This document shows, piece by piece, positions 38,501 to 51,721 of a stretch of 64,000 nt of DNA. The notes below the pieces were generated by a model. It did no database searches, was not told the DNA's origin, and was given only the letters and a program-made list of their open reading frames with translations. The translations under genes and the position numbers were made by a program. The stretch spans positions 34,704 through 98,703 of the forward strand of contig JANPWX010000081.1 in assembly GCA_024734555.1 (NCBI GenBank), read 5' to 3'. Numbering within the stretch: position 1 is the first letter of the stretch; every line of letters begins with the position of its first letter. Source of the DNA: Trochalopteron elliotii. Its lineage: Eukaryota; Chordata; Aves; Passeriformes; Leiothrichidae.

Positions 38501-38993
38501 AGAAGAGTGTCTCCAATAATGTTTCATTCTCAGCTCACTGCCAATGCCCAGTGTTTGGCCAGGGTAGAGGCAAAGTACACAGATGAATAACAAACCCCCT
38601 TGCATTCAGAAAAGGGTCTGTGGCTTGATATTAAACATGGATAAGGAGTCAACCCAATTAATAAACAGTTAACATATTGGTTCCCCAAATTGGCTCAAGT
38701 GACAGTTACATGGATTAAAGGAAGTGCAGTGTTGTTGAAAGGAGGTGTGATAAATGGAGACAGGACATCAGGAGGAGGTATGTTAATACCATTTAAACAT
38801 TCCTTGTCTGTTTTTGAAAGTGGAACAGTGATTTTTCCTTTTAAAGCTTTTCTATCCAGTGACAGATAAAGGTAGTCTATAGGAATCTGTTAAAATCAAA
38901 CCCTAACCTTCTCTGTTTTCCATGTCTGCTGGTAGCAGTGTGGGTAACAGAGAGAGAGGAGATGTGAATAATTGATTTTACTCTGTCTCCCAG
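35563..38993. other. Non-coding stretch, no gene recognised
   Basis: Mostly unique-looking DNA. Open frames reach 132 codons (minus, 37596-37994) in a GC-richer part, with no domain recognised. A possible splice donor, ATG|GTAAGT, lies at 37091-37097 without a strong acceptor upstream. Confidence 0.65.
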
Positions 38994-39019
38994 AGACAGT
39001 AATTTCCAGCAGCCAGCAG
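38994..39019 (+). other. Candidate 26-nt microexon
   Basis: The acceptor TTTTACTCTGTCTCCCAG ends at 38993, and the donor CAG|GTGAGT is a perfect consensus match at 39017-39025. The insert is only 26 bases, within the microexon range. Two of three frames are open. It lies 785 bases before the stronger candidate exon at 39804. It may be a chance pair. Confidence 0.28.
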
Positions 39020-39581
39020 GTGAGTATGTACTTGCTGCTTCTAACTGGGTCCAGCTCAGAGTATGTGACAGCAATGTCTGGAGGGCTCATACTGCACTGT
39101 CTCTTAATTACAAATATTCACATGAGACATTTCTATTCCAAGACTCACCTGAATCCTGCATGGCTGTACAGGTTCAGCTTTATTCCTACAGTGAAATTTT
39201 TCCTTCATTCTGGTTTCACAAAAAGCTTGTATAAATCCCTGCCTCTCCAGATGGCACAGACGATGCAGCTACTAGTTTACTGCACATCACATATTACAAT
39301 TATTCATACCTTGTTCAGTACAAAGCCCCCTTTGTTCCAGAGGTCTCAAACCAAGAGGCTTGGTACCTGTGCATAGTAGAATTCAGAAGATCCTGGAGTG
39401 CCAGAATTGTTAAATTGCTGGTTGAAAAGTAGACTACCCTTTGCACTTCAAAGCCTGGACATTCCAGCTACAGAGTGTGTAATGAAGGCCATTGTATAAA
39501 GGTCTGAAGGTTAGGGAAAGAAAGTAAGAACAATGTACACTGCATCCTTGTCCCTGTATGTTCCCTCAAGTCTTCATAGCA

Positions 39582-39640
39582 TCTGATGACTGTTTGAATG
39601 TAGATGATGATGTAGATCTGATGACTGTTTCAATTTAGAG
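39582..39640. repeat. Imperfect 35-bp tandem duplication
   Basis: TCTGATGACTGTTTGAAT at 39582 is repeated as TCTGATGACTGTTTCAAT at 39617, separated by GATGATGAT-rich sequence. Confidence 0.8.
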
Positions 39641-39803
39641 AGAAAATGCAGAAAATGCTATGTTTTTTTTTTTTTTTTAAGAAACAACTTTTAACTTGCA
39701 GATATGTTAGCAGTTCTGATGCATCAGATGTTCCATGTGGGAAAACATTTAAGCAAGAACTATTTTCTCTTAAAAACTGTTTTTTTCTCTCCCCTCTGCC
39801 TAG

Positions 39804-39946
39804 TGTTTAGTTGGTAATCCAAGTAGGATTGGGGCAATTACAGACTGCTATTCTCTAGTCTCTGAATTTATGGCAGTGTCACTGCTATGAAGTGAGTGGT
39901 TTCTGGCAATTAACATCCGTGTGGAAATATTTGTCCTGTGGCTCAG
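39804..39946 (+). other. Candidate 143-nt exon with strong splice sites
   Basis: The acceptor has an excellent pyrimidine tract (TTTTTTTCTCTCCCCTCTGCCTAG region ending at 39803), and the donor CAG|GTAAGT at 39944-39952 is a perfect consensus match. Frame 0 is open for 28 codons to a TGA at 39888-39890; the other two frames stop almost at once. This suggests a non-coding exon, or one carrying the end of a reading frame. It is the best-supported exon candidate in the window by splice-site quality alone. No homology was recognised. Confidence 0.42.
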
Positions 39947-42900
39947 GTAAGTACCTCGACAGAGGGGTTTATATCCAGGGTAAAGAGACTCTTGTAACCA
40001 GCTTCTGGGTGGGGTTTGGGTTCAGGGAGAGAAAGGGTGGTACTGAGTGAAAGTGGAACAGGTGGTGTAGGCCAGGTGGAGTGAGTGCTGGGGAAGATGG
40101 TTGTTTTGGAGCCTAATTTATTGAGAAGGTGGCTGCAGCCCCAGAGCTGGGGTACCACTGGTGCAGTAAAGACCCAAATTCTCTCTGTCGTACAGTAACT
40201 TGGCTAGTAGGGCAGTGATCCAGCCAGTCACCCAGCCAGGCAGTAACCTAGCCAAGTTTAGTTCCTTCTCTGCTTGAAGGGGTTTGAAATTGCATCTCCA
40301 GCCTTATGCCAGAAGTCATAACCATTTAGTGGCTGGAAAAATACGACACAGAGCTCAAAATGCCCCTGCTCAGAGGCACAATAGAACTATTGCCTGTTGA
40401 CAATACCTTCTTGTAAATAATGCTCTGGGGATCTCAGCTTTTATTTTTCTAATTTTTTAGAGGCTAATGTGGAGACAATGTAAACAAGATTACTTTTGAA
40501 AAATTAAATTTACTGTCCAACTGAACTGTGGCTGCTCCCCAGGACCCACAGAGTCTTGTTTGGTTGGTTGGTTTTATTTGGAAACTTTCTTTGGAAATAA
40601 ACTTCAGTTTCTTGAGGATACTCTCATACACTGGTAATGAATCATTGAATTGGTAGTAGAAAAGGAGAGGTCCCAGTCCCTACTTTCTCCTCATTGCTTC
40701 TGGCCTCAAAGTGTGTAATCAAAGCTGTGCACTGAGATTGTGGTTGCTTAGGTCCTCTCTGCTCCCAGTAATGCAGCCCCTTTTGTCCAGAACTGTGGTT
40801 TTCACTGGTAAACACTCTGCTTCTAATCAGATCTGGTGTTAAACTGCTTTAATTACAAGTAAAGAATTTTGCTGGCTGATTCTATCCTCTTCTGATTTTC
40901 CATGTCCTTTGATCTTCTGGATTGCTGATCACATCCCTTTCCTTTCTTGGCTAAATCCATCTTGCCCATAGATCTGACAAAATGTTTGGTTCCCAGATGC
41001 ATTCCTGATTAGAGCTGGCCTGGACTTTCCTGAAAAAGCATGCCTTTGTTGAAAAATGCCAATTTATAAAATCTGAATGCCTTATAGATGTGTCTCTTCT
41101 TTGATGCATTTTCAGTGAATAATAGGAAGATTTCTGCTTTTGGGATTTGCTCCAGATTGAATTGCTGTGAGTTTTAAAGTCCAGAAAAACCTGCCCTGAA
41201 AGGGGCTCTGGGGGCCCCATATTCTCCATATTCCATATTCTGTGGCAGTGACCTCCCTGGGTGGCTCAGATAATGTGACAGCAGTTTGTTGTGTCCTGCT
41301 GAGCCAGAACTCACTGGTGTGATATCCAGCTTTTAAGTTCCATATCAAAATGTTTCAGAGTCCTGAAAATACTGACATTTTTTGTCAGCATTGAAAAAGT
41401 CACATTCCAATGGAATCTCATGCCTTGGTGGGAGATGAAGAATACCTACATTCAATGCACTCCTGACAGCTTTACCCAGTCCTGCAAAATCTGGAAATAC
41501 AAGTTTTAGAAACCTGATTCCCCTGATTGAAGAGGAGAATAAATCAAAGTATATTTTTGCTGTTGAAAACAAGATCCTGTCTTGAGCTGCAGAGCCTTAG
41601 AGATTGAAAATCTTTGTTAATCAAAAAGTCAGGCAAAATATAGGAAGCTTATTCAGGCAGTGCTAATGCACAGTGTGAGTGGTGGCCATTGGCTCTGTCC
41701 AGGAGGGTCTGAAAAGGACAGCAAGTTCAACCTCAACATCCATTAAACCTTTAACCTTTCTTGCTATTCTTAATGGAAGCTGGTGGAAGAGGAAGTGGGA
41801 ATATTTTAATAGATTTGAAGTGCTCCCTTCATGAATTATTCTTCTGTGAGGAGACGAAATACTGCACTGTATGGACACATTATTTTCTCATGGTCTGTCT
41901 TATTTAAAGAAAAAGTCATAATAAGCACAGTCACAAGGCTTTATATGGCTTCTTTATTGTATTGCTCTTCTTATTGTGCCTCTGTGGGGTTTACACAGAA
42001 TAAAATCAGTAGATCAGCAGAATGCTGCTGCTATTGTGGAGCCTTTGTGTAGGTCTGTGTGGCAGTAAAAATATGAACAATATTTCACTGAATCCCATCC
42101 CTCATTATTTTGGGGCCATTTCCTCAGCAGGCTGTCACACAATACTAAGGAAAAGGTGGGTTCGCAACTACTTGAATGATGCAGAGAATAAAAGAATATA
42201 TACCTTTTTGTGGAAAGAAAACCTGCCTGGGCCCAAATAGAAGGAAATCACCACAAATGCCCCTTGTATCTATTTGTCTAAACAGACCTATTCATTTCTG
42301 TACAATACACTTTCCAGTCCTCAGGTTGTCTCTCAACCCATTTTTAAAAATCAGTGCATCATAATAAGCACACCAGGGATAGATTTTGTTGACTCACTCT
42401 TTAAAGCTATCTTATAAATATGCAATAACAGTATTTGTGAGAATTCAGAGCTCCACATTCCCAGATTAAAAGCTCAGTCAATTTTCAGTTATATCTCCAC
42501 CCAATGCCTGATAGTATCACAGAAGGACACTAAAAAATTTCCCATAATCTGATTACACTGGAGAAGTCCAGTACTTGAATCCTTCCATAGAAGGATCACC
42601 ATAGATTGCTGTTTCACTACAGATTGCCACTAGTCTCAGGAACAGCAGAGGAGTTGTGAGTGCCTGGCATCCCCAGTCCTGGAGGAGGAAACCTAAATAT
42701 GAGGCCATTTTAGGAGCCCATAGACTTAATGGATCAAAAGAGGGTTACTTGGTATTGCAAAGGTTTGCAAGGTAGCCCTAGGCCCAGTCAAAAGGGTGCC
42801 ACAGAGGTTCAAGCAATTGCTCCTGGAAGAGCAGGCAACTGACCCCAAAGTGCCAATGCCTTTCCTCAATGCTCCTTATCACTTCTCATCCTGCAGGAAA

Positions 42901-45081
42901 TCTACACTGGTGATTTAAAGCCCTTAGTGGGGCAGGGAAGCTACAATACTGGCATCATATCTCTGTCATGACTGTGCTCCTACTGACATTTTTAATTTTA
43001 ATCTTAAAAATACTGCCCCTGAAAGGTGACTTAATCAGAGACTGAAAACAGACTGATTTTACAATGACATTTCCCCCCTCCAAGTTGCCTTTGAAAGTCA
43101 GAAAGGTTTTTATGTATCTTATTTTTGATGTTTCAGTGTGAATATTAACTAGGTACAACTGTTGCTTAGTTGCACCATCCATGTTTTGTAAAATTCATTT
43201 CCTGTCACCTGCATCTAGGCCAGTAAGTGCTTAACTTTTTTCATACTGTAAGGATTATGAAATCAGGTTCATTAACGAATTTATTTTAAGAAAATAGAGT
43301 CTCTTTATCTAAATGTGTCTTTGTTATTTCCAGAGCAGGCACAACAAATGCTACCATACAATGAACAAATTCTTAGAAACAAGTTTCAAATAAACTGCCC
43401 TACAGCTGTCCTACAAAGCCACCCCAGGGGCTGGAGCCCTCTAGATGGGATGGCAGTAGGATCAGGCTGGGTTTTGCCACCCACACCCCTTCTTTTCAGG
43501 GCTTTCTTCACAGACTGAAGCAGAGATTCCTGTGCTCTTGCCAAGACCCATGCCTGAGACACAGGCACATGGCTGTGGCTGAGCTGATGCATATTTTGTG
43601 AGTGCACTGCCTGTGCCACTGCCCTTGACTGTTCCCCATCCAGTGTTGCTGGGCTCCAGCCAGCTTAGGTCACAGAATCCAGGGGCTAAATTCATCCTTG
43701 CCAGCCTTTATAAAGGTGCTGCAAGCTGTCACAGAATGTTGTATAAGACCCAAAAAACACAATCTATACCTAGAGGCAGGAGGTCCACCATTCCTCTAAG
43801 GCTAATTTATAAAATAGCATGAAAATTCTGTTTTTGAGCATTTTCTGCTTTGTTGTTCTGAGAGGAGCTCGTGGGAGGAGGGTATATTTCAACAGTAGTT
43901 AATTAAAGACTGCTTTGTTTGTAATTCCACGTGGAATTGTCCATGATTGCAAGTTTAAAGAAAAACGATACACAGCATTTTGCCTTTGGTGCTGTTGCTG
44001 GTTTAAATGTTATGTAGTTCTGTCATATCCAGGAACAGGAGAAAGGAGACACCCAGGTGAATGTTGCTACAGCTATTTGAAAATTAACTGCTTCCTGTTG
44101 AAGGGTGATGAAAGCAAATTTACAGGGCAGAAACTTAGCAAAAATAAAAAGCTGAAGCATGATTACATTTTTGATTCCTGTAGCATCACTGACAAGAAAA
44201 ATCTTCAAGCCAGGAAGCAAGTAAATGTGACACTCAACTATCCCTTTCATTTTTGGCAAACCATCAAAACCTGTTTCTTTTCTATTCAGAAAAGAGTTTT
44301 TCTTTCCTAATGTATTTTAAATGAAATTTGTGTGTGTGCGTGTGGTTTTTTTGGTGTGTTTTTTAAAAACTGCTTTGTGAAAAAGCTATTTTCTGTAGAA
44401 CACCATTTCAGCTGCAGTTTCAACAAGCTCTTGTTGCTCCTGAACTCAGGCTTCCTGTGTAGTAACACATTGCACTGTTGGCAAGCTCCTCTAACTAACA
44501 GCCTATAGCATATTTGGTGTCATCTGTTCCTGTTTCCTTGGCTGAGACACAGGCATCGTGCCACATATCTTTGTATCCTTGGATCACTGACATTTTTGTT
44601 GTTTTTAAAAATAAACCCCCAGCTGCAACTTAAACATTCCTCACAAAATTTCTGTTTTCACTAAATGCTGCTCTGTGTTTAATGTAGTAATGTGATAAAA
44701 ATGGTGTGGGTATTGCTGAGCTGATTGGCATCTGTTGTAAGGTGGTGAGCATTTTCATTTTCACTGAAGGTCACAGGATGAGGGTGCTAAATACTTGGCT
44801 TCTTGGAAAAATGCTACATATGACTATGAACATTTGTTTGCATAGTCCTGGGTTAAAAAAGTAAAAATAATTATTATCCTTTGATATAGAAGCAGAAGAA
44901 CCTTAGTGCAAGCCAAATTTGCTATCACAGATGAGCCAGGGTAGAATTTTTCACACTTTCTTTTGGGAAAGGTAAGCAGGAAATCAGTATTCTTAAATAA
45001 AAACAGGTATGGCTGAGGTAATTATTTGTTATAAGGGTGTTTTAGAATTACTTCCTTGTGTTATTTTGTGCCAGTGACATT
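39947..45081. other. Non-coding stretch, no gene recognised
   Basis: Unique-looking sequence with open frames up to 131 codons (43915-44310) and no domain recognised. It contains the palindrome at 43923-43938 and a TG-rich stretch at 44329-44360. No mobile element was recognised. Confidence 0.65.
43923..43938. promoter_or_regulatory. 16-bp perfect palindrome with E-box core
   Basis: AATTCCACGTGGAATT is fully self-complementary and centred on CACGTG, the canonical bHLH E-box. Factor binding is possible but unproven. Confidence 0.4.
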
Positions 45082-45723
45082 TGGACTTCCCTGACCCTGG
45101 GATAGTGTTTGAAGACAAATCTAAAAAAAAAAAATAAACCTAGATGTCAGAAGGCATGGAATTCATCAAATCAAACCCAACAGTTGAGACTACACATCCA
45201 TGGTAGTCTACACATCAGCTCTCTTTGCAGGCAGAAATAAAAAGTAAGCACTGCTGTAGTGTAGCTCAACAGATGGTTCATGTGATCAGAGGAGTCTTGT
45301 CCTGGAAGAGGGAAGGGAAGAGGGTCAGAGAGAGGACACAGATTGCATTGTTGACTCCCAGTAACTAAAGAGATATTTTATATCATGTGATGTCATGCTC
45401 AGCATATACAGCTGGAAGAAAAAGGAGAAAGTGGGGAGGAATGTTTGGGATGATGGTGTTTGTCTTCACAAGCCACTCCTATGTGTGATGGAGCCCCACT
45501 TTCTTGAAGATGCCTGAACATTTGCCAGCTCATGGGAAGTAGGGACTGAAAACCTTGTTTTGATCTAGTTGCATGCGTGTCTTTTGCATATTTAAAATGT
45601 CTTTATCTTGACCCATGAGTTTTTTCACTTTTGCCCTTCTGGTTCTCTCCCCCATTTCACTGGGGAAGCGTGGACGAGGAGATGTGTGGTGCTTAGTTGA
45701 CATCTGGAGTTAAACCATGATCA
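45082..45723 (+). mobile_element. Degraded LTR, same family as the 26-kb solo LTR
   Basis: Plus-oriented and heavily mutated. The best-matching blocks are GAGGACACAG (45332), GATATTTTATATCATGTGAT (45371), GTCATGCTCAGCATATACAG (45392), TGTCTTTATCTTGACCCATG (45599) and the end TGTGTGGTGCTTAGTTGACA plus GGAGTTAAACCATGATCA. The order and spacing agree with the opposite-strand copy at 25912-26570. The TATA position now reads CATATACAG. The left edge is uncertain: a GGGATAG block at 45099 may be near the start. No target duplication was found. No internal viral sequence was recognised, so it is probably an old solo LTR. Confidence 0.8.
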
Positions 45724-48700
45724 TCAGTTCTGCTTTTCCTATCCAATTGTGATTGCCAAGACTGGAAAGCACCACCTTGGCAGTTCACACACTTCTCATT
45801 TCAATGTGTAATATACAAACGACCATATCTCATTCTGAAGATAAACTGTTCTGATAATTACCTCTTGGTGCCAGCAAATCAGACCTTATTTCATTTGTCT
45901 GACCTTGCGTCTAATCAATATATTTGTTGCTCTTTACCAAGTCTGTTCTTTGTTTGACCCTTCAGGCTTAAGTCTTTTCTGTTTTGTCTTTCATAAGGTA
46001 TATTTTGAGACCTTAAGGCTTGTAACACAAGCTTTTCTGTCAAGTCTTTTGTTTTTTTTCCTGTCTTCTCTGAATGTGCTCCATATCACCATGGACAACT
46101 GAACCATACTATTCCCAGCTGGCCAAGCCCCTGTACTGCAGCAAAATCCCTACTCTAGTGCTTGATATCCCCCCTTTTTGGTGTCAGGGCCTGAAGCAAC
46201 CCTTCACACTACTCAGTCTGACAACTCCCATGTTGTCCATCCAATGAATTCCTATCCAGTAGATGTGATCTGCCTCCTGTCCTTTGTCATATTTCAGGAG
46301 TTTTTTTCAATGCATCAAGCCACTTTGCCATGCAATTGAAAACCTTTTGTAAGGGCAAGTGTCTTCTTCATTATTTTCTACTCCACTAATCTCTGTAATG
46401 TGCAGACTTTATTGACAATGATTGTAAATCCTAGTTTGGAGCTATATTCAGAACTTCATCTTAGAAGATGATAGGGGTAAATTAATGTGTGATATATGGG
46501 CTCACTAGTGCCATCTTTTTAAAGGCAGCCATAAAATTTCAAAAGCCCGTGTAGCTCTTTTAAAGTTGATGGCAAAAGTATAAGTGACAAATAATTTTCT
46601 TTATATTTCTCTGAATAGGCTTTTGGAATAGTTTCATCTGTTATATTAAATGGTTATGACTGGAATCAAATTATTTTGATTTATTGAACTACGATCCAAG
46701 TTATGCATAAATAAGTATGGTTCCTAAGCAATTGTGTGGACAGCCCCAAGGGACTAGTAATGAAATGTTGAAACAGGAAAATTTCAGAATAAGAAATTGT
46801 TCTCCATGTCTAACTTTCCAAAAAGCTTTCTCTTTAATTATATTTCTTCTGTTACAGTTTTCTCTACTTGGTTTTCATATGTTCTTCTGTACTAGTTTCT
46901 CCTGTTAGCTGATGAATTCTTTCTCCTTTTCCCCTCATCACATTACTGGTCATAGGCATGTCATAACATGATTAAGCTTTTCTTGGAATAGTGCAGGGTG
47001 GAAAGTGTGATCAAAAATATTTGACTGTTCAGTCTAGTCTAACATGATGCAAGGCAGGAAATATCTGAATATTTTGATGAGAAAGAAAAGAAGATTATAT
47101 CTTGTGAGATTGTTGGTACTTTTAATTTTAAGTCATTAAAAATGACACAATCCAAGACACTGTAATATTGAATTGGGGTTCAACGTTTCAGGTTGTTTCT
47201 GACAAAATTCCTAAAGTTAATTGGAATATTGTCCATGGTGCTTTTTAAAATTTAAATTATTTATTTTTAAAAAGAATTCAATGGAAAGAAATTTTATTCA
47301 AAGACTTTGAAACATGTTCTTTAGACTTGATATGGATAATTGGCTTCATGTAAAGAAGAAACAGGTATGGGACTAGGAAAAAAGTAAAAATAAAAAAGAA
47401 AATTGTACTCACATTAGAAAAATGATGTCCTTTTAGGTCAGAAAGAAGTCTCACCTCTGCTAGCTGGGCTCTGGTGTGCCTCATCTACAGCTCAACCTGA
47501 TATTTACCATGCAGGGAAAAAGTTTCATCCTCATCAGAGCAGATGAACTGGGTATTTCTGACATGGGGAGTAGATGTCTCCTTGACTATGCTGTGAAGTG
47601 ACTTCTGGGGATAGCTGTGCTTAAGACTGAAAAAAAACCAATAAAAGAACTTGAGTAAGCACAGGGGACAGCTTGGCTTACATAGTCTTCAATAAAGAGC
47701 TGTCTTTGTTTCTGAGAGTCTCTGTCCAGACTTTGACATCTCCCTAGGGAGAAAGCTGACATGTGTCTGACTGCAGGGTTCTCTCTGGAACAGGAAAGAT
47801 CCAAGAATATTCTGCAGATTTTTTGTTTCAATTGTGCCCCTGAAGATCATATTATGAAGTCTACGCATGATAGTGCTGCATAATGCTGTGAACCTAGAGA
47901 TAGAATTTTTAAATCGAATTAAAATATTTGATGAAAGTTTTGAAAAGTTTTGTTGAAATTATTGCTACATTGTATCAAGACACACATTGCTTTCATTTTA
48001 TATGTTTGCTTTCTGGAAGCATAAACAGTAAGCTGAGATATTCTGATAACGACTTCCACTATTTCCTCTATGCTTTTTTAAGGCTTCATTGTGAAAAAGC
48101 AGACACTTTCCACTTTTCTATCCAAAACCTCTTCAAGACCAGAATTTTCAAAGTGCCAAATGTGTGTATTTTGAGTTTGAATTTTAATATTTAAAAATTG
48201 GAAAATACCTCCCAAAAAGAAAGAAGAAAGAGGAAAGAGATACAGGGACATATTCCCTGACTTGGAACGAGAACAACAGAAGAAAAGTGAGCTATCAGTA
48301 GAAATATATTTTATTGTTGCCTGTAATCTGTGTTTTCCATTCACACCAATTTCTGAGCAGACTGGGGACTATTTTCCATTTGTTGTATTTGAGTAACTCC
48401 CATTGTTGAAAATTGAAGTTATTTGTTGTATCAAAGAGGAAAACGTGGTTAGAATGTGATTGTAACTGTTTTTTTCCTCTAATTTTCTGTACTGTGTGTT
48501 ATTATTTTGAGGGGTGCCATGTTTTGGTGTTTTTTTTCTGCAGTGTTTCTCATATTCTGAATAAGGTCAGCTTGCAGTAATTTCAAGAAGAAAGGCATCT
48601 TTTGCTGCAGTGTGCTATCATTTCAGGGCTCTCTGCAGGCAAACTTGCAGATCAGGATAGTTTTTTCCCCTTTCAGTTTGGTCTGTTTTACTTTGTTAAA

Positions 48701-51700
48701 GCCACGCTGATGGTCCAAATGATCTCTGCTCAGCTTCTGAGTTTTAGTACAAACCGGAAGTTCACCAGTCCTTCTGGTTCATATAATTAATTTGAGGCTC
48801 ATAGTTTTTTTTACAGTAAAGAGCTTATCACATGACTAGGAGAAACTAGAATGAATTTCTCAGCTGGGGGTGGGGATAGTGTGAAGCATCACATTTTTAT
48901 TACCAGGGCAATACTGCTAATGATTAAAATATTTTTTATTTTTTCACTGAGCAAATTAATTTTTTCCAAACTGGGCAGATGCAGAATGATCAAATCTTGT
49001 GACCTTTATTGACAAAGGGAATGTTGCCCTTAAATTAATGTTAATGTTGGCCCTTATTGAGTAGCTTCAACTTGAAGGAGTTGAATTGTGCCAATCACTC
49101 ATTACTACGCAGAAGAGTAGCACAGATGTGGTGTTGTTGCTTCAGACTTCCCTAGCACAGTCATATTTGTGCTCTGGTTGTACAGAGAGTGGAGCTGCTA
49201 TTGAACAGGTGAAGTGCCATTTGTGTCCTTGTGATCTAAACTCTTAATTTTTTTTTTCTGGCAGTGTGTTTTATATTTTGCAGATTTAGATCTTCTTGGA
49301 GACCCAGGTGTCTACAGCCTGAAGGATCCAGAATGGAATTTGTCTGCCTTGCTTTACCTCTCCTTGTAACACTGAGGTTTTCATCTGAGCTTTTCATCAA
49401 CTCCCTTTGATGGTCATCTGTGAGAAACACATACTTTTATGTCTTCATTCTAAAAGCTGACCTAAAAGAGATCAAATGAACACATCCTCCCTCGAAGAAG
49501 GATATTCCCTTGCAATTTCAGTGGTAGCCATATTAGCATGTGAAAATACCCAGTATCTGAGAAAATCTCTCTCAAAGGACAGAGAAAATCAATTGGCATG
49601 AAATGATCTGATGATGAAAGGTTTCAGAAAGCCCTTTCTTTCTCTCTGTATTTTTTTTAAAGTTGATGTGTCTGTAGTTTAGATCTCTACTGGGTGACTC
49701 CCTGGCTGCTTCCTTCTGGAATATAACTGTGCACTGCAAATAAATCTGTCACCTGGACACAGCTCAGTGACCTTCTTTATCCTGCCAACAAGTGGTCTTC
49801 CTGAACATTACTGTAGGAGAAAAGGATGAAGCATTTGTGCAAACAACTATAAGAATCACTGTCTCTAGTGTCTACTAAGCTTTCCACTCATTGAAAGATT
49901 GATTGCAACCAGTCCAAGTGCTGAAATTTTACTTTGGTAAATTCAGGTTTTGGGTAAATCACTCTGAAATACATTGGAAAATTGAGAGTCTAAATGTTCC
50001 TATCCAACCAAAATAAAGGAGAAGCTGTTGGATGTCAGAGAATGAGCCTGTGCAGCCTAAGGACGAGTGATGAGTCACATTCTGTACTGCTGTGGTGCTA
50101 TAAGAACTGCTGTTGAATGCCAAGTCTTGTCAACTGTGAAATTACTATTTCTGCTTGATAATGTTTTCTTTCCAAGCAGGATCTAGATAAAAGGCAATAA
50201 CTGAACTTTTGAAACAAATCAGACTGCTTGTCAGATTTCTTCCCTTGGTCTTCAACCAACACATTATGGAAAGTTTTAGACTTGATATAATCTCAACTAT
50301 CACACAATTTTCATCCCCCCCCCCACCAAAATCATTGCCTAATTTGGCTGAATTGATGGAAAATTGAAGTAATACACTCACTATTATTTTGTCAGACTGG
50401 GATATAATACTTAAAAGAAAAAATGCCTGCACATTGAAGTAATTTATATGGTAAAAGTAACTTGTTTCCAACACAATTAAAAATGCATTTTGGTGTTTGA
50501 TTACAGAGTTAGACTAGCATCCTTGGAAATGGAGAAACTCAAGTTTTTGCTAACATGGTAGAGGAAGGAAAACCTTTAACCTTAACGGTGAATGCATAGC
50601 TGCCTCTAGGATAGTTCAGGTATCATCTGGATTTTGAGACCTGTTTGCTGAAAGCACAAAAGGGACAGTGGCTATCATGGAATGTTGATTTCTCTCTGTT
50701 AGACTTGTCTAAGAACTTCACTAAGCAAGGTACTTAGGCCTGTGTGCAGTATGAAGTGTCTGAGCAGTATCCCTGAGTTTAACAAGCCTGCTCCAACATG
50801 GCCAAGCACTTGGGCTGAGGTGGAGTCCAAGGGCATAAATTTTTGTAGGTTTCTATGTAAATATCTTTCTTATAGGTGTATTCGTCCAGCTGTTTCTGAT
50901 TGTCAGAAATCCACAAGAAATTGGAGTTGTAAGAATCTGCTTCCTATTTTTAATTGTAAGAATCACTAGGTTTCACTGTATGCTTTTCCAGAGGAAATAA
51001 TTATGCTAATCTACACTGTGTTTTTTTATGTAGGATGTACATCTATGTGAAGGATGTACATCTTATGTGAAGTGGAATGAAATTTCAAAGAATCATTTCG
51101 AAATAGTGGTAGTACCAGTGTGTCCTTAATAGAAAACAGATTGTCATGTACAGTTACTAAACTCCAAAATAATACTATTGGTGGGAATCATCTGTCCTGT
51201 ACTTAAGAGAACTGATAACATTAATGTTAATATTTAAATATCTAGGTTTTCACTATGTTAGCTTTGTATGACTTACTCAGCAATTCATAAACTCAATCTG
51301 TGGATTAAGTAGGTATCAGATCTGCCTTATGAAAAGTTTAGTGATTCATTCTGCCACAAAATACTTTTATACAGAATGTATAAAATTATCATATAGTTTG
51401 ATCTCTATTGGTAAGAAGTCAAACAGCCCAGGTTTAGCAAACACGACTGAAATCACCAGGTTCACTGTGATAAAGATGACCAAAGCCCCAAGCCAAATCT
51501 GACAGACGCATGGGTTACTTGAAGACAACAAAATGACAACTTAATGAGGCTTTTGGAAGACTACCAAGTCCCAGAGAGAAAGAAAGTGGGTGAGACATTT
51601 CTTGAATCAATATTTATCTGAAGTGTTTTTCTCATTCTGTTGGGACAAAACCGTATCGTGCAGCTTCTTGGCTGATAGGTTCAGGCAGGAAACGTCTTGA

Positions 51701-51721
51701 GAAATGGTTTTCCTGCAGAGA
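45724..51721. other. Non-coding stretch, no gene recognised
   Basis: AT-rich unique-looking DNA with open frames under 110 codons. A C-run of about 10 lies at 50316-50325, and a near-perfect 19/20-bp tandem duplication at 51032-51070. No mobile element was recognised. Confidence 0.65.
51032..51070. repeat. Tandem duplication of 19-20 bp
   Basis: AGGATGTACATCTATGTGA at 51032-51050 is followed directly by AGGATGTACATCTTATGTGA at 51051-51070, one base longer. Confidence 0.85.

Noticed and set aside
38972..39376. 134-codon plus-strand open frame
   Set aside because: No domain or codon signal recognised; it overlaps the candidate microexon and its intron-like donor.
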